From: Ceratodon purpureus
Taxonomy: Eukaryota; Streptophyta; Bryopsida; Pseudoditrichales; Ditrichaceae
Length of the DNA: 64,000 nucleotides
Direction: 5' to 3'
Assembly (NCBI GenBank): GCA_014871385.1
Contig: CM026432.1
Location: 947,194 to 1,011,193, forward strand
The notes below the pieces were generated by a model. The model worked only from the letters and a program-made list of their open reading frames with translations, was not told the DNA's origin and made no database searches. Made by a program: the position numbers and the translations under genes. Of the stretch, positions 47,621 through 59,700 are shown in pieces. Each line of letters opens with the position of its first letter. The stretch's first letter is position 1.

Positions 47621-49160
47621 GCTGTGCAAGACATGTAACATTTAAATAAAGTAGTTTTAGCTACAGAAAAATTATTTGATATCGTTTTGTAGTTTTGACT
47701 ATGGAAGGTCTAATATTTTGGGTAATGGTTGGTGGTTTTCAATTCTTCTTTTATGGAGGAGGATAGACATGGCATATTGTATGGCAATAGTGTTCATGTT
47801 TTTAAAGGTATTTTTAATGGTGGTCATAGATATTTTGAAATTGTGTGTAAGTAGTTTCATTGATGGAATGTGAGTAGTGGCTTTGGCGCGTGATGTGATA
47901 ACAATAAAGGGGTCAACTTTCCATCCTCTAACAACGATACTGGCAATTAATGGATTGTATTTTTTAGTTTTAGCTTGAAGTGTTTCTGGAGAGAATCTGT
48001 CATTGGAGTATGTGAATCAAATAAATTGTCTGGTAAAATTGAAATTTGTTCCTGTAGGGGGGTCGCTTTGGTATGGTAAATCTTTGACACAGAGGGTGTC
48101 TAGTCTAAATCTTGAGTTACAATGGCATTGTTGTGCGTTGCATGTGCATGGAAGTAGCCAATTAGGAATGATGTTTTCTGGAGGTTTATCATTGAAGGTG
48201 CTAGCATTCATGAGAATAAAACAACTTGATTTTTCGGATGAGACTAATAATTTTCTAATTTTCCAAACTCCTTATTGTGTCTTTTGACTCAGATTGATAA
48301 GTAGTTAAAGCAACAATTTCATGTTCTTGAGAACATTACATTCTCGTCACCTCTATCATCTGTAAAGAAGCAACCATCATATTATTGTTCTACACATGTC
48401 ATTTTTGTCATCTTTTTTTATTTCACAAATTAAATGAAACAATTGTTTCTTGGCTTTAATATAGCAGCAATGGTACAACCAAACATGTGACTAAAAGATA
48501 CTTACTACAAGTTCAAAAGTTTTCTAAGTGTATTTATTTAGCTCCAATATTACTGACAAATTTTGTTTATTACACCATGTGTATTTGCTATATTTCCATT
48601 AATATTTTAGAGATCAACAAATTATTCTCGATTTGCAATTGAAACAAATAAAAAATTATTAAATTATTTGTGTCACAAATGGACTAAATCAACAATTCTT
48701 TAGAGTGGTTTCTAGAGTCTATACTTATGTTTGTACCTAAGCTCAACTTGAATAATGAATACAATCAATATTATTATGATACTATGACCTTACTTCTTTT
48801 AGGAATACTTTCATCATCATTGCTAATTCGATCTTCTTTGTAATCATTAGAATCAATTTTGATTCAAAAGATATTTTAGTATTGAGGAGGTCTTATTTTC
48901 GTTTTCCCTTCCCTTCCACACCTAATTCTTTTTTACCATATAAAAAATGACTTTTCAAAGACATTCAATTCTTTGACAAAGAACACTTGAAAGAATTTAT
49001 AAAAAATAAAATATCAACAATTCTTTAGATGCAAAATGAATTGAATTTACAAAGATCAATACTAAATGAAAATCATGAAATCATCTAGATTCACTTATAT
49101 ATCCACCCATCCATTCCTTCATTCAATACATCGCCTTCTAACCTCTTGTCCGCCGCCAAG

Positions 49161-49395
49161 CTTCTCGTCCATCCCCTCCCCTTCTCGTCCATCCCCTCCC
49201 CTTCTCGTCCATCCCCTCCCCTTCTCGTCCATCCCCTCCCCTTCTCGTCCATCCCCTCCCCTTCTCGTCCATCCCCTCCCCTTCTCGTCCATCCCCTCCC
49301 CTTCTCGTCCATCCCCTCCCCTTCTCGTCCATCCCCTCCCCTTCTCGTCCATCCCCTCCCCTTCTCGTCCATCCCCTCCCCTTCTCGTCCATCCC
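49161..49395. repeat. Perfect 20-bp minisatellite, 11 full copies plus a partial
   Basis: The unit CTTCTCGTCCATCCCCTCCC is repeated without a single change from 49161 to 49380, with a 15-base partial unit to 49395. One strand is almost purely pyrimidine. It ends about 270 bases before the CT-alpha start codon, so it lies in the promoter or 5' leader. Because 20 is not a multiple of 3, all three frames on each strand cycle through a 20-residue peptide repeat. The long frames seen there on both strands are artefacts. Confidence 0.97.
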
Positions 49396-49668
49396 TCGTC
49401 CCCTCCACCTCGTCCATTCCTCCGGCATCGACCCCTCCGCCCTCCAACAACAATCCCACACGCATCCAACACCACCGCACCCCACCCAGGCATCACCCCA
49501 GTACCACCCGGACACCACCCAGGTATCAACCGAAACCCCTCCACAACCCACACACCTGCTCTTCTCTTCGGCGCAGGGAGGGAGGAGCAGTTCCTCACTC
49601 GGAGCCTGCATCGCATTGGCATCCACCATCTCCGATCCGGCCCAAGGATTCTCACCGCCGCGATCACC

Positions 49669-52600
49669 ATGGAGTTCGCAGGCGGAGCAGCAACAGCTCT
49701 CCGAAGCGCCGCCAATGGCGTGCTCACGCACTGCGTCGGAAGGGGGGGCTTCAATGGGGCAGGGGCAGGGGCAGTACCATCGGGATCCAGTTCGCGAGCT
49801 AGAGTTGCGTCGGGGGGATCTGTGGTGGTGTGCGCCAAGATCAAGAAGGGGAAGATGGGGCCCGAGGAGGACTACCCGTGGCCGGAGAAGTTCCCGCCCG
49901 GGGAGATCACCGATGGCGCGCTGGAGTATCTCAACCGGTTCAAGCCGCTGCCTAATCCGCAGCGCCCTGTCACGCTGCCGTTCGAGCGGCCGATTGCTGA
50001 TCTCGAGCAGAAGATTGATGAGGTGCGTCTGGAGCTTGGGTGTTCCTCTCTGTGTATCCCATTTTGTTGCATTGATGTGGGTTTAGCTGGTGCCAGGGTT
50101 TATGAATTTTGATCGATGGGATTCATGTTTTTATTCATGGTTATTAGAATGGTTTAGGTCCATGTTCAAGGTGGTAGAGAATTCAATTGTGATTTGTGAT
50201 TTATTTTTTTATTTTTTTTGTTGAGATTCGTCTCATTGTTGTTACTCTGCCACTGAATTGAGAATTGTGCTTCGTTTTTTGTGCAATGTGGCGGTAGGTT
50301 AGGGAGCTTGCGAATGAGACGGGCTTGGATTTTACCGACCAGATTGCTGAGCTCGAAGAGAGATATGATCAAGTAAGTGGTTGGGTTGGGCATGGGTTTC
50401 TTACACATGGAGTGTATTTAAGCGAGAGGTTGCTGATTTTGGTCATTTCGGACACGCTGACTTGATGCGCATTGAGTCGAGTTGATAGTTTTCCAGTCGT
50501 GGGTGAATGCATGGATTTTCTGCTTTAGGGTTTTAGGTCGCTCTTTTAAAAAAAATGTGTGCGTGCACATTGGTACAGACACTGCAGTAGCTGGTGTTGT
50601 ACAGAATGTGAGCCTCGGATTGATTGGATATCTATTGGAAAATTTGTTAATGATACTTTTAGACATGGATCCTCAAATTACAAGCACTCGGTACAGACTG
50701 GGCATTGTTTGATAATATTGGCCCTTGATAGAGAGATAATACTGTGTAGGTTTTGACCTCCTCGACCAAAGGGTATTAAAATTTATACAAGAAACTGCTT
50801 CGTTTAGGTCAATGTTGGAGGTGACGTTCAAATTTTGTTGTCGTGCTGATCAGGTACGTAAGGAACTGTATGGAGCTCTTACGCCGATGCAGCGACTTAG
50901 CGTGGCTCGTCATCCCAATCGGCCAACTTTCTTGGACCACGTTATTAACATGACTGACTCGGTAATTTATCTAACCGGAGAGTTTGATGTGAGCAGTGCA
51001 CGTCATCTGGTCTTCGCACATTGTGATATTCTGATCGATGTAAATATTTTCTTCTTAAGATTTTGGAGCTCTAATTGCAGTGGATAGAACTTCATGGCGA
51101 CCGAGGTGGGTTTGATGACCCTGCAATAGTCTGCGGTATTGGATCAATGGATGGGATGAGCTTCATGTTCATCGGTCAACAGAAGGGCCGGAATACAAAG
51201 GAGAACATTCACCGTAATTTTGCAATGCCAATGCCAAACGGGTACGTTTTCTCTCGGCTTCTACTTGGGCATTACAGAGGCTGCTAAATAATATAGCATT
51301 CTGGTTTTTTTAGAGATTTTTCAGCACCGAGGATGTATTCTAAAGTTTCTGAGAAGTTGCAATTACTTCCGAGAGCCGCCTTTACGATCATGAGCAAAGA
51401 ATATGGCTGTATCTCGAACCAAACTTATAGTTATACACTTCTAAACGCTTTTGAGAAGATATGATTATCGTTTTACCTATTTGTACACCCAATTTGATGA
51501 ACCTCAATTCTGAAATTGATCCGTCAAGCTGTATTTCTTATTACTTGAATTAATTCTTTACGTGTCTGTTAACGTTTACAGGTATAGGAAGGCATTGCGC
51601 TTTATGCGACATGCAGAAAAATTTGGTTTTCCAATCCTGACATTCATTGATACCCCCGGAGCATACGCTGGCGTCAAAGCTGAAGAACTTGGTCAGGTAT
51701 CCTAAATATTTCCCTCACTGGATAGAGTTTCAACACATCTGCATTGTCATATTTTAAACTGCAGTGTACATTTTGCACGTCCTATGTTTTTGATTGTGCA
51801 TGATGACTGATGAACAGGGATTGCAACGGGTAAAATATGACCAAGCACTTAGGTAGACAGTTTGTTTGAGATTTGCAAATCATTCAAGTTAGGAAAGTTT
51901 CAATGATTGTTACCGTGTGCACCGTGCAGGGAGAAGCCATCGCTTTCAATTTAAGAGAAATGTTTGGCATTAAAGTGCCTATCATTGCAACAGTGATTGG
52001 AGAGGGTGGTTCTGGAGGTGCACTTGCCATTGGATGTGGCAACAAGATGATAATGCTTGAGAATGCAGTTTATTATGTAGCAAGGTGAAAACTGCTGCCT
52101 TAATGAGTATGCCAAAAAAGCGTCCTGAATGTTTTGAGGATTTGGTATTCTTGATCAAGATGATAAGTCGGAAAACCATTTATGTCCTGCTTACTAATGC
52201 TTTTGCTGTTACGTGCAGCCCGGAAGCATGTGCTGCTATCCTCTGGAAGACTTCTGCAGCTGCCCCCAAGGTATTATTCCATTCTATCGCGGATTGTACT
52301 TTCTTGCCAACTAAAGCTTCTTTTTGCCTATTTTGTAAGGAGGATTTGAGAGGTAAATCCCTCACGGAGAGACTTCTCTGATTGTTTGCTATTTTCAGGC
52401 AGCGGATGCTTTGCGGATAACTGCGCATGAGCTGCAAAGTTTGGACGTTGTGGATGACATTATTCCGGTATGGCTAACCAATTATTTATATCTGATTAAA
52501 AGTCAAGTGAACATGCAGTTTAACCATTACAGGGTGCAGTTCTTGATTGAGCATCCTTAAATGTTGGAAGTCATGTGTTGCTTTGTCTTGAATTCCTTGT

Positions 52601-53190
52601 GATACAGAACTGTTATTTCTGAATATTCTAGGCCTGCATTTCTGCAGTTGGTTATTTCGTTTGAAAGTTTACCACATGCACATATATCAAGGTTTGCTTG
52701 GAATTTTGGATCATCACTCTGATATACATTTTATTTTATGATGCGTCCAGGAACCGGTAGGTGGTGCACACTCTGATCCTATGCAGACTTCACTTAACAT
52801 CAAGGCGGTGATCATGAAGCACATGAAAGTAAGTAATCAACCAGTGTACTCTGGTTTATGATATTTGACCCGCCGTCAGTCTGCCTTTTCCTTTCTTCTC
52901 GTGTGTTTTTCGGCCCAGATCAACTTCTCGAACCCCTTCTCACAGTTATGTCTGTACTCATTGCACAGGAATTATTAAAGATGGATCCAGAGTCATTGTT
53001 GAAGGATAGAGCAGCGAAGTTCAGGAAGATCGGTTCCGTTGAAGAAGGTGGTGCAGTGGATCCTCATATCAAGCGAAACATGAAGAAACGGGACGCACTA
53101 CACGAAGAAGAGGATCTTAGAATGTTACCTTCTGGCAATGGAAGTGCACCTAAGCTACTCATTGCAACGGCTGAGGGCTCTAGGGAATAG
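49669..53190 (+). CDS. CAC3 (accA): Plastid acetyl-CoA carboxylase, carboxyltransferase subunit alpha
   Basis: The ten exons are 49669-50022, 50298-50372, 50854-50961, 51081-51241, 51582-51696, 51930-52084, 52219-52270, 52399-52467, 52751-52828 and 52969-53190. They join in frame to 462 residues. The N-terminal 60 or so residues are a Gly/Ala/Ser/Arg-rich transit peptide ending near SVVVCA. The mature part carries all family blocks: [68 protein letters not shown] and [11 protein letters not shown]. It transfers the carboxyl group from carboxybiotin to acetyl-CoA, making malonyl-CoA for fatty acid synthesis in the stroma, together with the beta subunit (plastid accD in most plants). The C-terminal extension is shorter than the long coiled tail of Arabidopsis CAC3. 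The start ATG has a strong context (ACCATGG). The long open frame further upstream comes from the minisatellite and is not part of the protein. Confidence 0.96.
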
Positions 53191-56100
53191 AGTTGTGTAT
53201 ATCTGATGCCTGCATGCTTCCGGGCAGGTCCTCATGTTTTCACAACGCCCTCTCATTTCAAGAGGTTTGTATTTGTATTAGTGAGCCCTGCATAGATTCG
53301 GTGACTTAACAAACCTTCCCACATGAAGATTACATCAGTAAATCCTGGTTGAACTGTACTGGCAGTGTCAAATCCTAAGCCCTGAGTTTCCGCCCTAAAT
53401 CCCTGTACTAAACCCAAAAATTCATGAGGCTTTTCTGCAGCTGGGCACTTGAGGAAGCTGTCGACGGCCATGTAGCATGGTTTTGGTGTGCTAATGCTGT
53501 GCGCTGTGGGCGACCATACCAACGATCCGAAGAGCTCTTTCAAGTGTTAGAATCCTTCCAGTTTTAGTAAAATACCCAATTGCTAGGCACTTGTGGATTT
53601 CCTCATTGGTATCGGCGCTCACATATTTGGTTTCTTTGAGTGGAAGTTTAGGAAGCTGACTTGAAACAGTCGCTAGTGAAGTTCTGGATCTGGTCAAGTT
53701 GATTCTGTCAAAGATATATTCCAGATTTATTCTGGCTTTCGATCGTCAAGGTAACTCCTGCTCTAGAGTTTACCAACCAGTTTTTTTCCCGTCGAATGGT
53801 GTTGTCACAGAGTCCGCGAAATATAAATAAATGCGATTCCGGCCTGTGAAGATTCTCAATGCACTGGCTGTAAGTTGAGTCTCCTTGCAGTTGAATCCTT
53901 TAGAGCGCAGCCAACATGAAAATGGTCGTTGAGTACATACAGCTTGCAAAACCTTGGAATCTGCAAAACCTCCGTTGATGGGGTGCTGCAAATGAAATAA
54001 ACCGCATTATCAACAGCCTTGGAAATTATTCACAATTGCCCCATATATGGTCATTATCTTAACAGGAAGATCTAATACGCTGTATGTAATAACAGAAGCG
54101 ATATCGCCGTGAACAAACACATGATTTTTGTTTTGAGTTGATCCTTCAGAGATGAACGTGGTCACTAAAAAGAAAGTGCATGTGCTTGTTGTGGTGAAGG
54201 ATGTTTGTGAAAAGAAGTAGACATGTACTGCGTATGCCATTGTAGTAATTTTAGTACTTTGTGGTGTAAGTAATACAAAAATTTCTTGAATTTGAAATTT
54301 TAACTTTTCATCTTCATTAATATTTAATCCTCAATCATCTCATTGTCTCCTACCTAACCATAATTAGTTGTTGACACCTCTACAAGAAATATGAAATTTA
54401 TTTGGAAATCATTTACTATAGATCCTCTTTTGTTTAAAAAACAACCAATAAATCATTAATTTTTTATATGAATTGTCAAATTTATTTCTCAACTTTAAAG
54501 CAAATAACTAAAACATCATTCCATATTTATAAAAAACTTAGTGGATTTCATGGAACTTTAATTCAACCTATGCTAAGGAACAACTATTTCTCTTGCATGT
54601 ATATTATTATTACACACACAATATGATTCATGAACCAAACACATCAATCACTCGACTTCATTCGTATGGGACTGGATGCCATTCATCTTTGAAAGACTCC
54701 TAGTTGATCCTCCTCAAACATAAAACCATGGAAGGTTATGTGTTTCCTCTTTGTTGGAGGGGATATTCTTGAGGGTACATGAATAAACCTCTATCCAATC
54801 TGCCTAGATACCACACTACAATGTACTCTCTATTTACTAACTTTCTTTCATTTTAGTTCCCACTCCTCATCCTCTTGCCATTCTTTCTTCAACTTCAGTT
54901 TGAGTTGTCTGACTCGATGTTGTCGAAACATTTTCAACAGTTTGAGTCCTAGTTCTTTACCTCTTACTAACATTTTGGCTTGTAGTGCTGAGGCTTGGGC
55001 GTGTGGATTGAACACTTTGATGCCACAATGAGTAGTTGATAAATTTTTCAAGTATCGAGCAACTCTTGCTCTTGGTTTTCTTGCTACGCTCCTATTCCAG
55101 ATAAATTTTATTACCATTGTTTCAACTTTAGGAAATATTTTTTTAGAAAGTTTTGTGCAACTCACTACATACCAAATTGAAGCTAGTACTACTTGGTTTC
55201 TTACAAGTATCTATGGCATGGATAGAGATCGGTGTGATCACCAGCTCAATTTTCTCTTGATAACACCATATTCGTTATATTGAGACAAAATGACCATTTT
55301 GAGACTACGTCCCTATTATTGCGGAGTTGACATCAAGGATAGTTGTTGAAGCCTTGCTCTGAACATTCGAATTCTTTAGCATGGTATGGGAAAAATATGA
55401 ATGTTTTTTTTTTCTCCTTCACAAATGGTACGTTTATTACCAATGAAGAGGATTGCGCCAGAAACAAAATCACACACAGAACCAAAGCACGGCAAAGAGC
55501 CGAGGTTGGCAGAAAAAGGAAATATATACGATTTTCAACATTTGGAATGAAAAACAGGAAGCCTTTCTTGAATACGAAAAGAAATGATGCATCTCTTAGT
55601 AGATACTATATAATTTGCATTTGTTATAGTCTTTGGCCCAAAAAAACTGCGTATCCTACGTTGTGAGAGACTCTATTATTGCAATGAACAGTTCAAAGGA
55701 ATATTTCTAAAAGCTACTATTGAAATATTTTGAAGTAGAAAAATAGTATGAATGGAAGGGAAGCATTGAGGAAGTAGGAATTCTACAGAACAGAAATTAT
55801 CTTCAACTTTAATAAACTCCAAAAACAAAATAGGGAAAACGTGTTCACTATCCATTCCATAGCTTGAACTTCAGGTGCATGAGGATATTACAATTTTTAA
55901 TATTTAAATAACGTTAAAAAAGTCAGTGACATGGAAGGTTTGGAGGGAATCCAAGAGAATGTAGCGAGAGTGGATGACTCACATTAAACGGCTTCAAATT
56001 ATAAGTAGTCAAAAATGTATTCAACATTGATAGGAGACTCTGATACAAGTATCAGATGAAACCAAGGACTGTGCATTACCTGCATTTAAAAACTAGACAT

Positions 56101-56752
56101 TTAGGGGGTTTCAAAAATAATTTGATCTATTTCCAGTCAAATAAAAAAGTTAAGTATCTTAAAGGTTTGCTAAGATACGTAAAAGATAACAATATGAGTG
56201 AATGAGAAGCATGAGGAAACTTTGATTGGTAAGCAATGATAACATACTTAATTGTGAAAATCAAGAGGAAATTTTCAGGAAATACTGATTTCTATTTATA
56301 GAACTTTTGAAAATCACTTATTATATCAAAGGGTCAGAAGAAAATGTTAGAAAATATAGTACAAGTGGAATGGAAGCATTGAAATACTTGTCATTGTATG
56401 CAATGCAATCTTTATTGAATTGTAAACTGATTAAATAATTCCTGACAAGTGCCTCAAGAAATGTGAATTACATTCAGTCTCAAGCTTGAACTTCTGGGTG
56501 TACCAAAGAATAAGTTTGTCTATTTATAGCATGATACATTTTCATTCTAAATGAGCTTGTACACTCTACTGTGGCTTACTATAGCAAAATTTAATTGAAC
56601 TTTAACGTGAACAGAGAAATTTCAAACATTTGTAAGCAGAATAAACTTTGAACATAGAATTGTACTCCGGTTCTCATATTTCTGTAATAACTAATTCTAT
56701 TGTCTTTAGATCCACTATATGTCCAAGTGCTTTGAATTTAAGAACAACTCAA
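53191..56752. other. Intergenic region between CT-alpha and the ParB/FCP1-like gene
   Basis: The CT-alpha 3' flank (to about 53700) is followed by AT-rich DNA with no intact gene. A degraded LINE reverse-transcriptase tail is visible on the minus strand (54848-55165). The remainder (55200-56750) shows nothing I can name. The two genes converge here, so both 3' ends lie in this region. Confidence 0.5.
54848..55165 (-). pseudogene. Relic of a LINE (non-LTR) reverse transcriptase C-terminal region
   Basis: A 105-codon frame on the minus strand reads IKFIWN, then ARVARYLKNL, then GIKVFNPHAQASALQAKMLVRG. This resembles the segment just after the reverse-transcriptase domain in plant LINEs (FIW, then K-R-V-W-L, a GGLGV-like turn, and ALQAKWLWR). 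No upstream RT, endonuclease or poly-A tail was found, so it is a short decayed fragment. The match is by pattern memory only and is tentative. Confidence 0.4.
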
Positions 56753-59700
56753 CTACTCTGCAAAATAATTCTGGAGCATGGATGTCGTAGCCGTTTCCGC
56801 TGTCAATGACTCTCTCATAGAATGGCTGTTGACAACCCCATCCTCTACATTGCCTTTAGAGAAATCAATAGCAGCAGAAGCCGCATCAGAGGCCCAGAAC
56901 ATGACATACGGCTTTGAGTATTGGGCTTGACCATGGCCTGTGCTCGTAGAGTTCAAATTCCCAGATAATAGGCTATTATCAAACGAATTTGAAGCTTCTG
57001 TCTCTTCAAATGAGGGGGGGTATACCTCTGTCGTAGCCCCTGCAAGCTGAGAAATGATTGAACCCAGTTAAAACAACTCTCATAAGTTTCTTAAGCACTA
57101 GTATACCTGTCAATATGGCATACCTTAAGAGTATTGCAGAATATTAATACCGAGGTCAAGCCAGGAGCACAACATCCATGAGTTTTGTACGTAGAGAAAT
57201 CAGAGATTCACTTACGGATAAGAAAACAAAAACAAGAATGAATTGAATAAAAAAAGAAAAAAGTAAAGATAAGATAAACAAATTCACTCTATAAAATATA
57301 TTAGGAAAAATACAGAAAGGTGTGAAACTAAGTGAACAGCCTTTGGAGAGCATCCCAAACAACAGTTAGATTCTGCTGTTGAATTTGTGTAGAGAATAAA
57401 CTATACCTTATATTATCTAAATTAAAAAGGCATATACACTATTCAATTCTAACGACCATACAAACCAGGGACTCCTATTATATCATACTGAATCCCAACG
57501 ATCTTGGTAGATAAAGCCATTCCCCTCATCATGTGCGACAGTTGTGGGTCATCAACTGACAGAGGTGACAATCCAATTCGGTTTTGGTTCACATACTTCG
57601 TAAGCCCACCGGCCAAGCAAGCTAAGTTCAAGTTCTTCAACCACGGCGCAAGTGTATCTACAAGGTATTCAAAGTCAGGTCGATCACGAGACCACGACTC
57701 TAAGAATAAAGCATTCCCGCTCTCATTACAAATACTCTTTTCAGGAGAGTCATCAATAAGTATAGTGTTATTATGATTAAATGGCCACGATTCAGCTCTA
57801 CTTGAGAATAGTTGTTGAGGCATAATTTTTAGATAAATTAGTTTGTTATCATCTCCACTAAAAAGAGATCTACCTTCTCCTATGTCAATGGTTTGGCAAT
57901 GATCTTGGCCAAGGATGGCAAAGGGGGCAGGGAGATCATGGAATAGGTAATTAGCTATCATGGATGTAGTGCTCCGTTTCATTGAGCTCCAAATGACTAT
58001 CCGAGCAAAGTCACTAACACAATCAAGAAACTCACGCACACGTGGCCGACAATATACCCCCTTGGTTCCTATTAGAGTCGGAACCTTTGACGAATAAATA
58101 TGTTGTTCAGGAAGGTACGTCCGGCCACGTCGAATAGCTGCTGATCTTTCAACACATTGGCATAAGACACCGTTCAAGTCAAGAACTATGTTGAGCCATT
58201 TTGAAGCGGACGCTGTCTCAAGAGCCACTTCTGACGAGACGATGGGCCCTCTTGAACTATCCATGCCTATCTGCTAAACAAGAAAAAAAACAGTTGAAGT
58301 CACCTGTACAAATGCAGATCCAGGAAAACGCGTAACTATCGGTTTTGTCAGAGTATTTGAAACGAAATACACAAGAGGACTCCAGAATTCCACCGATAGA
58401 TGATGTTGTTAAGGGGAAAGGTTGATGAACAGTGTGAAAAAATTAGGCATAGAAAACATAAGAAATCGTTAAAAGAATTTAAATTTTAACTTTATAATGA
58501 CCGTGTGAAACATTCCTTTACAAGTGCGAGGCAAGCAACCGTATACTGTCCATGACCTAAACCAAAATGGTTGCTATATATACAAAACCGCTTAGCACTT
58601 CGCGGTGACCATCTCCACTTCAAAACGATTTAGTCCTGATTCACTCCTGTCAATCCACATCATTTGTATAAGAATCTACAAATGACGAAACCGGTTTGGG
58701 ACATGACACATTCAAATACTCTCAGGCCATCAACCCATACTCATGATATTTCGGAGTTCGGGAATACCTGATTGAGAGATATTTCTTGGAGTTCTCCCTC
58801 TTCTGGGTGGGGGAGCCCAACTTCAAGGCTGTAGACATCTTCTTCTGCAGGCACATCTGGACGAACGACACCATTACGTACAGGATCTGAAGCTAAGCCC
58901 GGGACACTCTCTTCTAGAGTAGCTGAATTTCCAACTGCTACTGGAAAACTAGCAACCTGCAGTAAAGATGGAGTAGTTGCCATATCGGGCTCGAATGAAA
59001 ATCGCAACAAGTCCTCCTCTGATCCTGTCTGGCAATCAACAGACTCAGATATGCTCTTGGAAACTAAGGGAACTTGCACGTCTGACATGGAAGGAGTTGG
59101 TGCCTCAGAGCTCTGTTGGGGAATTGCAAATGTCAATGAAACATTTGCTCCTTTCCTCGTAGAAAGCTCAGGACTATGAACAACGTCATCTGCAGAAAAG
59201 GGTGCTGAAGATCCACTTGCAACAAGTAAACCTTGTACCTCCAAACTTCTTAGTCTCTCCAACTCTAGCTGGAGCTTCTCCATCTTCAGCTGCGAGGCTA
59301 ATTTCTCCTCTGCCTTTTTCTTCTTCCGCATCTCTCGAATGGTCCACCACTCCCCCTCACCTTTTGGAACAACAACATCTAAGGGAGGTGCTTTCCCAGC
59401 AGCATTTCTAAAGTCGCTGTCATCGATATCCTCTACCACCACATCAGCTGCCATACTACAAACATCACGAGCAACAGTAGTAAGAGGAACATGTTCCTCT
59501 ACATCCTGCAGAAATGTCCCTTTAGTTCTGGTACTACCATTGCCGTCTTCGTCATCAGAGTCACTGAGGGTGATAATAATAGGATCCTGTACTGGAGAAC
59601 TTGGCTCGACAATTGGATCCAGATCATCAGTAGGCTCCTCATCGGAGTCACCAACAAGATCACCCCTAATCCCATCAATCTCTGGAGGCTGAAAACTCAA

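Larger units (their letters stand above)
37715..49668. other. 12-kb AT-rich intergenic region
   Basis: No convincing protein-coding gene. Contents seen: a 3'-flank imperfect duplication (37920-38020), two related TTAA-flanked miniature elements (38912-39170 and 46234-47084), a tRNA-like SINE fragment (about 47480-47620), a 47262-47282 hairpin, very AT-rich tracts (39000-40300, 45900-47100, 48300-49080) and the 20-bp minisatellite before the CT-alpha gene. TATA-like strings near 41649, 43455 and 44726 are present, but no gene could be tied to them. 40637-40963 (-) has a short frame starting with ATG that I could not relate to anything. Confidence 0.5.

Noticed and set aside
49066..50112. Long overlapping reading frames on both strands across the 20-bp repeat (up to 348 codons)
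   Set aside because: A stop-free 20-bp repeat opens every frame. Only the plus-strand frame from 49669 carries the CT-alpha protein.
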